64,000 nucleotides of DNA from Marinomonas vulgaris (GTDB taxonomy: Bacteria; Pseudomonadota; Gammaproteobacteria; Pseudomonadales; Marinomonadaceae): assembly GCF_018145875.1 (NCBI RefSeq), contig NZ_JAGSSV010000001.1, positions 248,001 to 312,000 of the forward strand. The letters are read 5' to 3'. Of this stretch, positions 18,232 to 28,312 are shown one piece after another. Under the pieces are notes generated by a model that did not search any database, was not told the DNA's origin, and saw only the letters and a program-made list of their open reading frames with translations. The position numbers and the translations under genes are program-made. How positions within the stretch are numbered: position 1 is the first letter of the stretch; each line of letters starts with the position of its first letter.

Positions 18232-21200
18232 ATGGATATCGCTGCTTATTTCATCAACCGTAAAGTTACCAGCTGGATGATTACTCTGATCTTGTTGATC
18301 GGCGGTACCATCGCATTTACTAACCTTGGCCAACTAGAAGATCCTGAATACACCATCAAGGATACCTTGATCATCACCTATTATCCTGGTGCATCGCCGG
18401 AACAAGTAGAAGAAGAAGTCACCTATCCAATTGAACGTGAACTGCAAAATTTACCTTATGTGGATAAAATTACTTCTTCCTCAAAAGCGGGATATTCAAA
18501 GGTTCAGTTAACGGTCAAAGACATCTACCGCGCCGACCAACTGAAACAAATTTGGGACGAAGTGCGGAAAAAGATCAGAGACATCACCGGCACCTTCCCA
18601 AGTGGTGTGGGTACGCCCATCGTACTAGACGATTTTGGTGACGTGTACGGTGTTATGCTCGCTATTAACGGCGAAGGCTACCCGTACAAAGATCTAGAAA
18701 ACTACGTGGACTATGTGAAACGCGAGCTTGTCTTAGTAGATGGCGTAGCCAAAGTGTCCGTTGCTGGCGAACAAGACGAACAGGTGACGATTGAGATTTC
18801 GCGCTCCAAGTTAACCAACATGGGCATCGCACCGAGTCAGTTACAGTCTTTATTGGCTAACCAAAACAGCGTATCCAACGCAGGTCGCGTTAAAGTCGGC
18901 AGTGAATACATTCGCATCAGTCCAACAGGGGAATTCCAAGACATCTCCGAACTGGAAAACCTCATCGTTGGTACGCCAAGTAATGGCAAGCTTATTCGTC
19001 TGCGCGATATTGCCACAGTAAAACGTGAGTACGTCGAGCCGAAAACCCACATTGTTAACTTTAATGGCGCCAAATCTTTACTACTTGGGATCTCTTTTTC
19101 CTCCGGTGTCAACGTAGTGAAAATTGGTGAAGCGCTGGAAAATCGTATCGAAGAGCTACAATACCAACAACCTGTTGGCTTGAGTATGGAGCCGATTTAT
19201 TTCCAGTCTAAAGAAGTGGATCGTTCTGTGTCTAACTTCTTGCTGAACCTAGCCGAAGCCGTCGGCATCGTTATTTTAGTGCTTTTGGTATTTATGGGGA
19301 TTCGCTCAGGCATCCTGATCGGCATCATTTTGCTGCTGACCATTTTGGGCACCTTCATCGTGATGGATTATTTCCACATTAACCTACAGCGAATCTCGCT
19401 GGGGGGCTTAATCATCGCCCTTGGTATGCTGGTGGATAACGCTATCGTGGTGACCGAAGGGGTACTCATTGGCTTGCAGCGCGGGTTAACGAAAGTTCAA
19501 GCCGCCAGCGCCGTGGTCAAACAAACCAAATGGCCATTACTGGGCGCGACCGTAATCGCTGTTACAGCCTTTGCGCCAATTGGCTTGTCACCGGACTCCG
19601 TTGGGGAATTCGTTGGCTCTTTGTTCTATGTTTTGTTGATATCGCTCTTGTTGAGCTGGTTAACCGCCATCACCTTAACGCCGTTCTTTTGTGATTTGTT
19701 TTTCAAAGATCGTATTGCCAACGGCCAAGATGGCAGCACAGAAACAGACGCGGTAGATCCTTACAAAGGCTTTATCTTTACCGGTTACAAATGGTTGCTC
19801 GACAAAGCCATTCACTACCGCTGGTTAACGATTGTGTTATTAATTGGCAGTTTGTTCAGTGCCGGTTGGGCATTCCAGTTTGTCAAACAGTCTTTCTTCC
19901 CGCCTTCAACGACCGCAATGTTCTACATGGACATTCAAATGCCAGAAGGCACCCACATTGAAGATACTTATGAAACCGTTGAAAAGATCGAAGCAGATCT
20001 ATTAAAAGACCAACGCATTGAAGATGTGACCTCTACCACAGGTCAGGGCGCGCTTCGTTTCATGTTGACTTACAACGCAGAGCAAACCAACTCCAGCTAC
20101 GCGCAGTTTATTGTACGTACCAGTTCAACCGATCTTATTCCGGATTTGTTGAGAGACCTGTACTACAAAATGCAAGAAGAATACCCAGAGTTAGATGTGA
20201 AACTGCAACGCTTGCAATTAGGCCCCGCCACAGGTGCGAAGTTAGAAACACGCGTCAGCGGCCCAGACCCTAAAATGCTGCGTCAGTTTAGCGCTCAAAT
20301 CAAGGAGATCTACCGTGCTGATGGCGGTCTTGAAAACATCAAAGACGATTGGCGTCAGCCGGTTAAAGTACTGCGACCTCTGTTTAACGACGCCCAAGCA
20401 CGACGCCTAGGCATCAGCAAAACCGAGCTCGACGACGTACTCTTGACCAACTTCACCGGCTTGCAAATTGGCTTGTACCGCGAAGGCACCGATCTATTGC
20501 CGATCGTTCGTACCGCACCAGAAAACGAGCGCGTATCGATTGATCAAATTCGTGACTTGCAAATTTACAGTCCAGCAACCGGCTCTTACGTGACCTTATC
20601 GACCTTGGTGTCCGGCTTTGAAACCGTGTGGGAAGATCCGATCATTGAGCGTCGTGATCGCAAGCGCACCATCACAGTGATGGCAGATCCGAATATTCTT
20701 GGCGATGAAACCGCCATGACGATTTTTGGACGCACCCGTGGCGCGATCGAAGCGATTGAGTTACCGCCTGGTTACACCATGGAATGGGGTGGTGAATACG
20801 AAAGCAGCACAGATGCGCAAGCCAACATTTTCAAGGCCTTGCCAATGGGCTACTTGTTCATGTTCATTATTACCATCTTGCTGTTTAACTCGGTTCGCGT
20901 GCCATTGACGATCTGGTTCTGTGTGCCTTTGGCCTTGATCGGTGTGTCGACGGGCTTATTAGTGATGAACACCGCGTTTAGCTTTATGGCGCTCCTGGGC
21001 TTCTTAAGTCTATCGGGCATGATAGTGAAAAACGGCATCGTACTGGCCGATCAAATAAACTATGAGCTTGAGCAGGGTACAGAAACCTACGAAGCCATTT
21101 TTAATTCGGCGGTCAGTCGTGTTCGCCCGGTTTGCATGGCGGCCATTACCACGATTTTGGGCATGGTTCCCTTGCTGTACGATGCGTTCTTTGAAGGCAT

Positions 21201-21321
21201 GGCGGTGGTGATTTCCTTCGGATTAGGGTTTGCCACTATTTTAACCTTGATCGCTGTGCCTGTGTTTTATGCCATCTTGTTCCGCGTAAAATACCGTCGC
21301 TACCACGACTTTACTAACTAA
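18232..21321 (+). CDS. RND-family efflux permease
   Basis: A 1029-residue inner-membrane proton-driven exporter with twelve predicted helices and two large periplasmic loops. It begins MDIAAYFINRKVTSWMITLILL and has the family's YPGASPEQVEEEVTYPIERELQNLPYV stretch. In TM4, the acidic pair of AcrB is represented by GMLVDNAIVVTEG, so the second Asp is Asn, which is common in this subfamily. C-terminal motifs include FLSLSGMIVKNGIVLADQI. Substrates are unknown. There is no outer-membrane channel gene nearby, so a TolC-like partner must be elsewhere. Confidence 0.94.
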   Translation: MDIAAYFINRKVTSWMITLILLIGGTIAFTNLGQLEDPEYTIKDTLIITYYPGASPEQVEEEVTYPIERELQNLPYVDKITSSSKAGYSKVQLTVKDIYRADQLKQIWDEVRKKIRDITGTFPSGVGTPIVLDDFGDVYGVMLAINGEGYPYKDLENYVDYVKRELVLVDGVAKVSVAGEQDEQVTIEISRSKLTNMGIAPSQLQSLLANQNSVSNAGRVKVGSEYIRISPTGEFQDISELENLIVGTPSNGKLIRLRDIATVKREYVEPKTHIVNFNGAKSLLLGISFSSGVNVVKIGEALENRIEELQYQQPVGLSMEPIYFQSKEVDRSVSNFLLNLAEAVGIVILVLLVFMGIRSGILIGIILLLTILGTFIVMDYFHINLQRISLGGLIIALGMLVDNAIVVTEGVLIGLQRGLTKVQAASAVVKQTKWPLLGATVIAVTAFAPIGLSPDSVGEFVGSLFYVLLISLLLSWLTAITLTPFFCDLFFKDRIANGQDGSTETDAVDPYKGFIFTGYKWLLDKAIHYRWLTIVLLIGSLFSAGWAFQFVKQSFFPPSTTAMFYMDIQMPEGTHIEDTYETVEKIEADLLKDQRIEDVTSTTGQGALRFMLTYNAEQTNSSYAQFIVRTSSTDLIPDLLRDLYYKMQEEYPELDVKLQRLQLGPATGAKLETRVSGPDPKMLRQFSAQIKEIYRADGGLENIKDDWRQPVKVLRPLFNDAQARRLGISKTELDDVLLTNFTGLQIGLYREGTDLLPIVRTAPENERVSIDQIRDLQIYSPATGSYVTLSTLVSGFETVWEDPIIERRDRKRTITVMADPNILGDETAMTIFGRTRGAIEAIELPPGYTMEWGGEYESSTDAQANIFKALPMGYLFMFIITILLFNSVRVPLTIWFCVPLALIGVSTGLLVMNTAFSFMALLGFLSLSGMIVKNGIVLADQINYELEQGTETYEAIFNSAVSRVRPVCMAAITTILGMVPLLYDAFFEGMAVVISFGLGFATILTLIAVPVFYAILFRVKYRRYHDFTN

Positions 21322-21350
21322 CTGGCTAAGCGTTATCCGCTCCACCATTA

Positions 21351-21385
21351 CCCCGCGTTTTATCGAAACAAGATAAAACGCGGGG
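21351..21385. terminator. Long GC/AT hairpin after the RND operon
   Basis: CCCCGCGTTTTATC and its exact reverse complement GATAAAACGCGGGG form a 14-base-pair stem with a 7-base loop. It lies 29 bases after the permease stop and 28 bases ahead of the next LysR gene. No T run follows on either strand, so it may be a Rho-independent terminator of weak type, an RNA-stabilising hairpin or an operator. Confidence 0.6.
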
Positions 21386-21413
21386 TGTTCGTTCGCTAAT
21401 ACATGAGAACACT

Positions 21414-22394
21414 ATGCATCTGGACGACATTTTAAAACTGGACATCAAGTTACTTGTCGCTTTCGTGACCATCATGGAAGAAGGCAGCGTGTCGCGCGCA
21501 GCAGAAAGACTGAGAGTAACGCAACCGGCTCTCAGTAAAAGCTTGCAACGACTCAGGGATATTTTCAAAGACTCCCTGTTCACGCGCCAAGCTTACGGTT
21601 TAAGCCCAACAGCACGGGCGTCGGAACTGCACGATATGATTCAGCCGATACTCAGCTCATTATCAGATCTAATGAGCCCAAACACATTGGATTTAAAAAA
21701 CCTGAGTCGACGCTTTAAATTACGGGTCGACGAAGGAGATTTAGAGAATTTCATTGAGCCTCTGTTAGCTTCACTACAATATCAGGCACCAGGAATCAAG
21801 CTATCCATTACCTCTTGGGGCGATTCACAGCTTGATGAAATGGTGTCCGGCAATGTTGATCTTGGCATCATGCGTATCGACGAAACCCCAAGCAACATTC
21901 GCAGCAAGTTAATTGGCTACATGGAAGCCTGCATCGTGCTTAGCGAGGCGCATCCTTTGTTCCACCAAGACGAAGTAACCGTTTCGGAACTACTGTCCAA
22001 CAAGGTGGTTACTCACCATCTACGCAGTAACCGCAATACCTCGTTTATCAAAACGGAGCAGAAGCTCAAGCAGCGCGGCTACAATATAGAGCCCGACATG
22101 GAAACAGACAGCTTGATGGTGGCCATGCAAGCGGTAAAACGTGGCATGGCTTTGGTGACATCGCGCTCCATCGGCGATTTATTTTTGCAAATGACCTGTG
22201 AAAAGATGCACTTTTATCCGGTTAAAATCCTGCCCATTCCAAAAGAAGTGGTCGAGCTTGACGAATACAATTGCCGTCACCCTATTCACATTTTTTGGCA
22301 TGAACGCTTTAATAACGATCTTGCTCACCGCTGGTTAAGAGAGCAAATTCTGTACTTCATGAGAGAATCACCCTGGATGCATCCTCCTGCCTAA
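21414..22394 (+). CDS. LysR-family transcriptional regulator
   Basis: A 326-residue LysR regulator with a typical helix-turn-helix (residues 12-70: LLVAFVTIMEEGSVSRAAERLRVTQPALSKSLQRLRDIF). The sequence after it (FKLRVDEGDLENFIEPLL...) is like the NodD/SyrM-type ligand domain (PBP2 fold). It lies downstream of the RND genes in the same direction but behind a hairpin. It may regulate the pump or the divergent surroundings; the sequence does not decide this. It converges with the DUF1653 gene. Confidence 0.88.
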   Translation: MHLDDILKLDIKLLVAFVTIMEEGSVSRAAERLRVTQPALSKSLQRLRDIFKDSLFTRQAYGLSPTARASELHDMIQPILSSLSDLMSPNTLDLKNLSRRFKLRVDEGDLENFIEPLLASLQYQAPGIKLSITSWGDSQLDEMVSGNVDLGIMRIDETPSNIRSKLIGYMEACIVLSEAHPLFHQDEVTVSELLSNKVVTHHLRSNRNTSFIKTEQKLKQRGYNIEPDMETDSLMVAMQAVKRGMALVTSRSIGDLFLQMTCEKMHFYPVKILPIPKEVVELDEYNCRHPIHIFWHERFNNDLAHRWLREQILYFMRESPWMHPPA

Positions 22395-22412
22395 TATCAC
22401 CTGATCTGCGTT

Positions 22413-22634
22413 TTATCCTGCGTCACGTTCGGCTCTAAGCCAATCAAAGCGTGGGATGCTTTCGCCATTGATCATCACAGACTCTTCAAACATACTCAGC
22501 GGTCTTGCCCACCAGCCAAACTTCCCATACAAGGCTTGATAGATCACCAACTTTTCTTCGGTCTCGCTATGAGTGGCTACACGTTCTACCCAATACAAGG
22601 CCCCTTTATAATGCTGATACACACCTTGCTTCAT
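22413..22634 (-). CDS. DUF1653 protein
   Basis: A 73-residue single-domain protein matching DUF1653, with the conserved pieces GVYQHYKGALYWVERVATHSETEE, LVIYQALYGKFGWWARPLSMFEE and PRF. The family is widespread and unexplained. No signal peptide is seen. Its start codon is 162 bases from aruF, which is transcribed the other way. Confidence 0.9.
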   Translation of the reverse strand: MKQGVYQHYKGALYWVERVATHSETEEKLVIYQALYGKFGWWARPLSMFEESVMINGESIPRFDWLRAERDAG

Positions 22635-22796
22635 ACTAAACCTCTCAATACTTTTTAAAATTCGACCAAATTAGCCAATATTCACAATAATCTGTCGCCA
22701 ATACGAAAGTCCGGCGCTTACCCGCCCTGACAAACTCAGTAATAATAGCCCTATTGTCGTTATTCACTTTTATGTTGGTTACAACAGAGAATCTTT

Positions 22797-23810
22797 ATGT
22801 ACCTAGTTCGCCCTGTCGATTTTGCCGATTTACCTGCTCTGGAGCGCCTGGCGCAGCAAGCAGGCATTGGCATTACAAACTTTCCGGCTAACCGAGAACG
22901 TTTAAACGACAAAATTGCCTCTTCACGTCGCTCATTCCAAGCCGACGTAGTACAACCAGGCGATGAATCCTACTTGTTTGTTCTGGTTGATACCAGCAAC
23001 AACGACATTGTCGGCTGCTGCGGCATAGACGCTATGGTCGGCGTTGATACGCCTTTCTACAGTTACCGTATAGATGAAGTGGTGCACGCATCGCCACAGT
23101 TGCAAATTCACAACCGTATTCCGGCGCTGTTTTTATGCCACGATTACAGCGGCACCAGTCGTCTCATTGCTTTAGTAGTTGATAAAGCCCACCAGAACCC
23201 CATCGCTATGTCTTTACTATCCAGAGCACGTCTGTTGTTTATCGCCCGCTATCCTGAGCGTTTTACCAAACGCCTGTTTGCGGAGTTACGTGGCGACAGC
23301 GACAAGCAGGGCTACTCGGCATTCTGGAATGCCTTGGGCAAGCATTTTTTCTCTATGGATTTTAAAAAGGCGGACTACCTTTCTGGTGTCAGCAACAAAA
23401 ACTTCATCGCTGAACTCATGCCACGCTACCCGATTTACGTGCCGACCCTGCCAGAAGAAGCCCAAGATACCATCGGTGTGATTCATGACGACTCAGGCCC
23501 CAGCGCCGATATTTTATTAAACGAAGGCTTTGAATTTCGCGGTTACGTAGACATTTTTGACGCAGGCCCGAGCATTGAAGCCAAGACAGACATATTGAAC
23601 ACCATAGTCCGCCAAACCTCAGGTAAAGCACTGAGCTTGACAGACAAACCCAAAGGGCCCATTCACCTAATCGCCACTGGGCATCTAGAACAATTTCGCG
23701 TCACCGCCGCCCCCGCTGAACCACAAGTCGCTGGGCTCGCATTAGAAAAAATCACCCAAGATAACTTGGGGATCTCATCAGGCAGCCGTATCCAATGGAT
23801 TGCCTTATAA
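22797..23810 (+). CDS. aruF: Arginine/ornithine succinyltransferase, alpha subunit
   Basis: The 337-residue AruF-type subunit of arginine N-succinyltransferase, the first step of the AST pathway (arginine plus succinyl-CoA to N2-succinylarginine). It has the AstA-family fold with an N-terminal GNAT half. Conserved pieces are FPERF-like RYPERFTKRLFAELRG, the AFWNALGKHFFSMDF block, FIAELMPRYPIYVPTLP and GYVDIFDAGPS. It is followed 21 bases on by its paralogue aruG, as in Pseudomonas, where the two subunits form a heteromer. Confidence 0.93.
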   Translation: MYLVRPVDFADLPALERLAQQAGIGITNFPANRERLNDKIASSRRSFQADVVQPGDESYLFVLVDTSNNDIVGCCGIDAMVGVDTPFYSYRIDEVVHASPQLQIHNRIPALFLCHDYSGTSRLIALVVDKAHQNPIAMSLLSRARLLFIARYPERFTKRLFAELRGDSDKQGYSAFWNALGKHFFSMDFKKADYLSGVSNKNFIAELMPRYPIYVPTLPEEAQDTIGVIHDDSGPSADILLNEGFEFRGYVDIFDAGPSIEAKTDILNTIVRQTSGKALSLTDKPKGPIHLIATGHLEQFRVTAAPAEPQVAGLALEKITQDNLGISSGSRIQWIAL

Positions 23811-23831
23811 ACTCACGAGAGGAACACAATC

Positions 23832-24878
23832 ATGATGGTCATCCGTCCCATTTGTCACAATGACCTGAAGTCGCTTTATCGACTGGCTGAAAAAACCGGC
23901 ATTGGTTTTACCTCTCTGGTCAACGACGAAGCCGTTTTGCAGAAGAAAATTGCTGGCGCAGTACGCTCATTTGCCAAAGAACAGGTTACTACGCCACACA
24001 ACGAAGATTATTTAATGGTGCTTGAAGACACCACCACGGGAGATATTGTCGGCACCTGCGGCATTTTGGCGACCGTTGGCCTAGACGAGCCATTTTACAG
24101 CTATCACCTTGGCACCATTACTCATGCTTCACGAGAGCTAGGTGTTCACAATGCTGTGCCGACGCTGATTTTAAACAACGATTTCACCGGTTCGAGTGAA
24201 ATTTGCACTCTGTTTTTAGAAGAAGATTATCGTCATTCTAAAAATGGCCAATTGCTCTCCAAAGCGCGTTTTATGTTTATGGCGCAATTTCCTGAGCGCT
24301 TTACCGAAAAAGTCTTCGCTGAAATGCGCGGTGTCAGTGATGAAAACGGCGTGTCACCCTTTTGGGAAAGCTTAGGGCGTCACTTTTTCTCGATTGACTT
24401 TAAAGAAGCCGACGAGCTTACGTCTCAAGGCAGCAAGCAATTTATCGCCGAATTGATGCCGAACAACCCTGTTTACGTCAACTTGCTGCCCCAAGAAGCC
24501 CGCGATGTGCTGGGCAAAGTACACGAAAAAACCGCACCGGCTCGTCGCCTATTGGAGCAAGAAGGCTTTCGTTATGAAAACTACGTGGATATTTTTGATG
24601 GCGGCCCAAGTTTAGAAGCCAGAGTACAAGACATTCGTGCGGTGCGTGACAGCCGACTGTGCCTCGTCAATATTCGCCCTACGGACGACAAGCCCAACGA
24701 GGGCAATTATTACCTTGTCTCTAATGCCAAGGTCGCCGATTTCCGTTGCATCTTGATTCAACGTACCAGCCCGCTTGGCAGCGCTCTGACGCTGACCCAA
24801 GAAGAAGCCGATTGCCTTTGTGTCACCCACAAAGAGCCGGTGCGCATTGTCGAATTGTCTTCGTATTCACGACATTGA
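23832..24878 (+). CDS. aruG: Arginine N-succinyltransferase, beta subunit
   Basis: A 348-residue paralogue of the preceding gene, equivalent to AruG and to AstA of enterobacteria. The two share the blocks QFPERFTEKVFAEMRG, SPFWESLGRHFFSIDFKEAD, FIAELMPNNPVYVNLLP and YVDIFDGGPSLEAR. GAGAGGAA precedes the double ATG. It acts in the cytoplasm with AruF on arginine, and possibly ornithine. The C-terminal 70 residues differ most from AruF. Confidence 0.93.
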   Translation: MMVIRPICHNDLKSLYRLAEKTGIGFTSLVNDEAVLQKKIAGAVRSFAKEQVTTPHNEDYLMVLEDTTTGDIVGTCGILATVGLDEPFYSYHLGTITHASRELGVHNAVPTLILNNDFTGSSEICTLFLEEDYRHSKNGQLLSKARFMFMAQFPERFTEKVFAEMRGVSDENGVSPFWESLGRHFFSIDFKEADELTSQGSKQFIAELMPNNPVYVNLLPQEARDVLGKVHEKTAPARRLLEQEGFRYENYVDIFDGGPSLEARVQDIRAVRDSRLCLVNIRPTDDKPNEGNYYLVSNAKVADFRCILIQRTSPLGSALTLTQEEADCLCVTHKEPVRIVELSSYSRH

Positions 24879-24910
24879 ACGCACTGAACACACTTTAACA
24901 AGGAGCCATT

Positions 24911-26392
24911 ATGACGTCTCTACAACAAGCACATTACATCAATGGACACTGGATCGCCGGCGCAGGCTCGTCGTTTCAGTCGATCGATCCGGCCGACGCC
25001 AGCCTCGTTTGGGAAGCCGTCAGTGCCAGTGGCGAGCAAGTAGATCACGCCATTCAAGCGGCCCGAGCGGCTTTTTCTGCGTGGGCAAATCGCCCACTGG
25101 AAGAACGCGTAAACATCATTGAAGCGTTCGCCGCCTTAGTAAAAGAGCACAGCGAACAGATCGCCACGCTAATCAGCCGCGAAACAGGCAAGCCCATTTG
25201 GGAAACCCGCACCGAAGCCGCCGCCATGGTTGGTAAAGTGACAATTTCGCAACAGGCTTACCATGAGCGCACTGGTGAAAAAACCACGCCCATGCCCGGC
25301 GCCACAGCACGTTTGCGTCATCGTCCCCATGGGGTTGTTGCGGTATTTGGGCCCTATAATTTCCCAGGGCATTTGCCTAACGGCCACATAGTACCCGCGC
25401 TGATCGCGGGTAACACCATCGTATTCAAACCGAGCGAACAAGCGCCCGCCACCTCAGATTTGATCATTCAATTGTGGCAACAAGCTGGCTTGCCAGCGGG
25501 TGTACTTAACCTAGTGCAAGGCGAACGAGAAACCGGCGTGGCGCTGGCTAATCACCCAGGTATTGACGGGCTTTTCTTTACCGGCAGCCCGCAAGTTGGA
25601 CATATTTTACACAACGACTTTGCCGGGCATCCGGGGAAAATTCTCGCGCTGGAAATGGGCGGTAATAATCCGCTCTTGGTATCGGAGCAAGTTGCTGACC
25701 AACGCGCAGCCGTGCACGAAATTATCCAGTCCGCGTTTATTTCTGCGGGCCAACGTTGTACCTGCGCCCGACGCTTATTGTTACCCAAAGGCGCCGTCGG
25801 CGACGGGATTTTGCAATCGCTCATCACCGCGACCAAGAACCTACTGATCGATCGATTCGACGCCGAGAAGCAACCCTTTATGGGGCCAATTGTTTCGGCA
25901 CAGGCCGCTGATGGCTTGCTGCAAGCTTACCAAAAGCTCCTCGACTTAGGAGCTACACCGCTGGTCGAAATGACACGAGGCGAGGCTCATACTGGCTTCG
26001 TCACGCCAGGCATTATCGATGCCACGGACATGCTCGATACTCTGCCCGATCAAGAATACTTCGGCCCCTTGCTCACTGTGATTCGTTACGATTCGTTAGA
26101 CCAAGCCATGACCATTGCCAATAACACGCGCTTTGGTTTATCCGCAGGTATTTTGTCCGACGACGCAGCGGAGTATCAGTGGTTTTTGCAACACAGTCGC
26201 GCTGGGATTATCAACTGGAATCGCCAAACCACCGGTGCGTCCAGTAACGCACCTTTTGGCGGCACCGGCGCCAGCGGCAACCACAGAGCAAGCGCTTATT
26301 ACGCGGCGGATTACTGCGCCTACCCTGTTGCCAGTATTGAGGCCGACAGCCTAACCATGCCGGAAACATTAGGCCACGGCTTAACCTTATAA
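24911..26392 (+). CDS. astD: N-succinylglutamate 5-semialdehyde dehydrogenase
   Basis: A 493-residue NAD-dependent aldehyde dehydrogenase, step 4 of the AST pathway (succinylglutamate semialdehyde to succinylglutamate). Glu248 is in LEMGGNNP and the catalytic Cys283 in [11 protein letters not shown]; Asn150 in [14 protein letters not shown] is also seen. The GHLPNGHI and [22 protein letters not shown] blocks mark AstD/AruD within the ALDH family. AAGGAG lies ahead of the ATG. It is in the same operon as aruFG and astB. Confidence 0.95.
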   Translation: MTSLQQAHYINGHWIAGAGSSFQSIDPADASLVWEAVSASGEQVDHAIQAARAAFSAWANRPLEERVNIIEAFAALVKEHSEQIATLISRETGKPIWETRTEAAAMVGKVTISQQAYHERTGEKTTPMPGATARLRHRPHGVVAVFGPYNFPGHLPNGHIVPALIAGNTIVFKPSEQAPATSDLIIQLWQQAGLPAGVLNLVQGERETGVALANHPGIDGLFFTGSPQVGHILHNDFAGHPGKILALEMGGNNPLLVSEQVADQRAAVHEIIQSAFISAGQRCTCARRLLLPKGAVGDGILQSLITATKNLLIDRFDAEKQPFMGPIVSAQAADGLLQAYQKLLDLGATPLVEMTRGEAHTGFVTPGIIDATDMLDTLPDQEYFGPLLTVIRYDSLDQAMTIANNTRFGLSAGILSDDAAEYQWFLQHSRAGIINWNRQTTGASSNAPFGGTGASGNHRASAYYAADYCAYPVASIEADSLTMPETLGHGLTL

Positions 26393-26421
26393 ACCCGCTA
26401 ACGACAAAAAGAGAGACAACA

Positions 26422-27768
26422 ATGAGCACAGCGACAGAAGCCAATTTTGATGGTTTAGTGGGACCCACCCACAATTACAGCGGCCTATCCTTTGGTAATG
26501 TCGCGTCTTTGAACAACTCTGCCCGCGCGTCTAACCCCAAAGCAGCTGCCAAGCAGGGCTTAACCAAGATGAAGGCCCTCACCGACATGGGCTTTGTGCA
26601 AGGCGTGCTTGCGCCACACGAGCGCCCTCATATCCCAACATTACGACGCTTGGGCTTTAGTGGCAGCGACGCACATATTTTGCAACAAGCCGCAAAGCAA
26701 GCACCCAAGTTACTGGCCGCCGTCAGTTCGGCGTCTTGCATGTGGACCGCCAACGCGGCCACTGTTTCCCCCAGTGGCGACACCAGCGACAAACGAGTGC
26801 ACTTTACGCCTGCCAACTTGGTGAACAAGTTTCACCGCTCGATAGAGCACGAGACGACTGGCGCGATTTTGCGTGCTACCTTCAACAACGAGCGACATTT
26901 CGCCCATCACCTTGCTCTGCCAAGCGTTGACCAATTTGGTGACGAAGGTGCGGCCAATCACACGCGGTTTTGTGACGGTTATGGTGAACAAGGGGTGGAA
27001 TTTTTCGTCTATGGAATGGAAGCTTTCAACAATAATGCGCCGCGTCCGACTAAGTTCCCGGCACGTCACACTTTAGAAGCCTCGCAAGCGGTGGCGCGTC
27101 GTCATGGCTTATCGCCGGATCAAGTGGTGTACGCGCAACAAAATCCCGCCGTCATCGACGCGGGGGTATTTCATAACGACGTAATCGCCGTCGGCAATCG
27201 TAATGCGCATTTTTATCATCAAGAGGCGTTTTTAGACACGGCAAAAATGCGTGATGACTTGCTCGCTGCATGGGGCGATCGTGACTCGACATTGCATTTT
27301 ATTGGAGTGCCCAGCGCAGACGTCTCGGTGCAAGACAGCATTCAGTCTTACTTGTTCAACAGCCAATTGTTGAGCCGTGGCGACAACGACATGATCTTGG
27401 TGGTGCCAGGAGAATGTGAAAACAACCCAGCCGTGTGGGCGTATTTGAATAGTTTAATAGCGGGTAATTCACCGATTAACGAAGTAAAAGTCTTCGACCT
27501 AAAACAAAGCATGAGCAACGGCGGCGGCCCCGCTTGCCTTCGTCTTCGCGTCGCCTTAACCGAGGCTGAACGCCAGGCCATTAACCCGTCCACCTTGATG
27601 AATGATGCCCTATTCGAGCGCTTAAACCACTGGGTCGACAAACATTACCGCGACGAACTGCACGAAAAAGACCTCGCCGACCCCATGTTACTCATCGAAA
27701 GCCGCAACGCGTTAGACGAACTGACTCGCATACTCAACCTTGGCAACGTCTACGAATTTCAGCGGTAA
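26422..27768 (+). CDS. astB: N-succinylarginine dihydrolase
   Basis: A 448-residue enzyme of the arginine deiminase-like (amidinotransferase) fold, step 2 of the AST pathway. It removes two ammonia molecules from succinylarginine to give succinylornithine. Recognisable are [21 protein letters not shown] near the start, [20 protein letters not shown] with the catalytic His, and [15 protein letters not shown] with the nucleophile Cys372. It ends the cluster; aruC (succinylornithine transaminase) and astE (succinylglutamate desuccinylase), needed for steps 3 and 5, are not in the window. Confidence 0.96.
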   Translation: MSTATEANFDGLVGPTHNYSGLSFGNVASLNNSARASNPKAAAKQGLTKMKALTDMGFVQGVLAPHERPHIPTLRRLGFSGSDAHILQQAAKQAPKLLAAVSSASCMWTANAATVSPSGDTSDKRVHFTPANLVNKFHRSIEHETTGAILRATFNNERHFAHHLALPSVDQFGDEGAANHTRFCDGYGEQGVEFFVYGMEAFNNNAPRPTKFPARHTLEASQAVARRHGLSPDQVVYAQQNPAVIDAGVFHNDVIAVGNRNAHFYHQEAFLDTAKMRDDLLAAWGDRDSTLHFIGVPSADVSVQDSIQSYLFNSQLLSRGDNDMILVVPGECENNPAVWAYLNSLIAGNSPINEVKVFDLKQSMSNGGGPACLRLRVALTEAERQAINPSTLMNDALFERLNHWVDKHYRDELHEKDLADPMLLIESRNALDELTRILNLGNVYEFQR

Positions 27769-27802
27769 ATTGAGTGTGAAACTTAACTGTGCTCAAAAAT
27801 AA

Positions 27803-27878
27803 CTAAACAGCTAAAAGGTCACACCCTCTTAGCTGTTTAGCTGTTTAGCTGTTTAGCTGTTTAGCTGTTTAGCTGTTT
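27803..27878. repeat. Six tandem AGCTGTTT octamers with an inverted partner
   Basis: AGCTGTTT is repeated six times without a break at 27831-27878. At 27803-27814 CTAAACAGCTAA is the exact reverse complement of the first 12 bases of the array region (TTAGCTGTTTAG at 27829-27840). The pair would form a hairpin just after astB. The last repeat unit supplies the stop codon and final residue of the minus-strand hepT gene. The array looks like a terminator arm that has expanded by slippage. Confidence 0.9.
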
Positions 27879-28312
27879 AATAATGCTGTGGTCACTGTTC
27901 GAACGTAATCGTGGATTAGGTGGTATTTCTTCTGTTTAAGCACCACCTGAATAAGACTCCAATCAAGATTTAGGTAATCGTGAATAATGGCATTTCGCAT
28001 TCCAACCGCCCCGCGCATATCGACTATGTCCGGTTTCGTAATGGCCAGCCGCTCATACACTCTTTCAATGCTTGCTCTGGCTTCTGCAGGAACCGGTTTG
28101 TTTTGTGCTTTGAGATAATGCTTAGAACAACCAATGGCGGTTTCTACGATCACTTGCAAGCTACGCTCTGATGCAGAGCGTTCGTTAAAGGTCAGTGGCC
28201 TTTTAAGCGCTAAATCACTCAACTCATCTAGTCCACAAAGGTGCTGCTCTATTTGCTCTATTAATGCAAATACATAAGGCTCATAGGGGCTGTCTGTGTC
28301 TTTTGTGCTCAT
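27869..28312 (-). CDS. hepT: HepT-like HEPN ribonuclease toxin (DUF86)
   Basis: A 147-residue HEPN-domain protein. It carries the HepT motif R-X4-H-X-Y as Arg106, His111 and Tyr113 (RNAIIHDY). In the studied Shewanella pair, the Tyr is AMPylated by MntA, which blocks the RNase. The partner mntA is directly upstream and overlaps by 32 bases. The C terminus is compact (VTTALLNS), and its final codon and stop come from the neighbouring octamer array, so array length changes could alter it. The motif is intact, so the toxin may be active. Confidence 0.9.
   Translation of the reverse strand: MSTKDTDSPYEPYVFALIEQIEQHLCGLDELSDLALKRPLTFNERSASERSLQVIVETAIGCSKHYLKAQNKPVPAEARASIERVYERLAITKPDIVDMRGAVGMRNAIIHDYLNLDWSLIQVVLKQKKYHLIHDYVRTVTTALLNS

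Noticed and set aside
27831..27878. Octamer array as a CRISPR-like array
   Set aside because: Units are eight bases with no spacers, and no cas genes are near.
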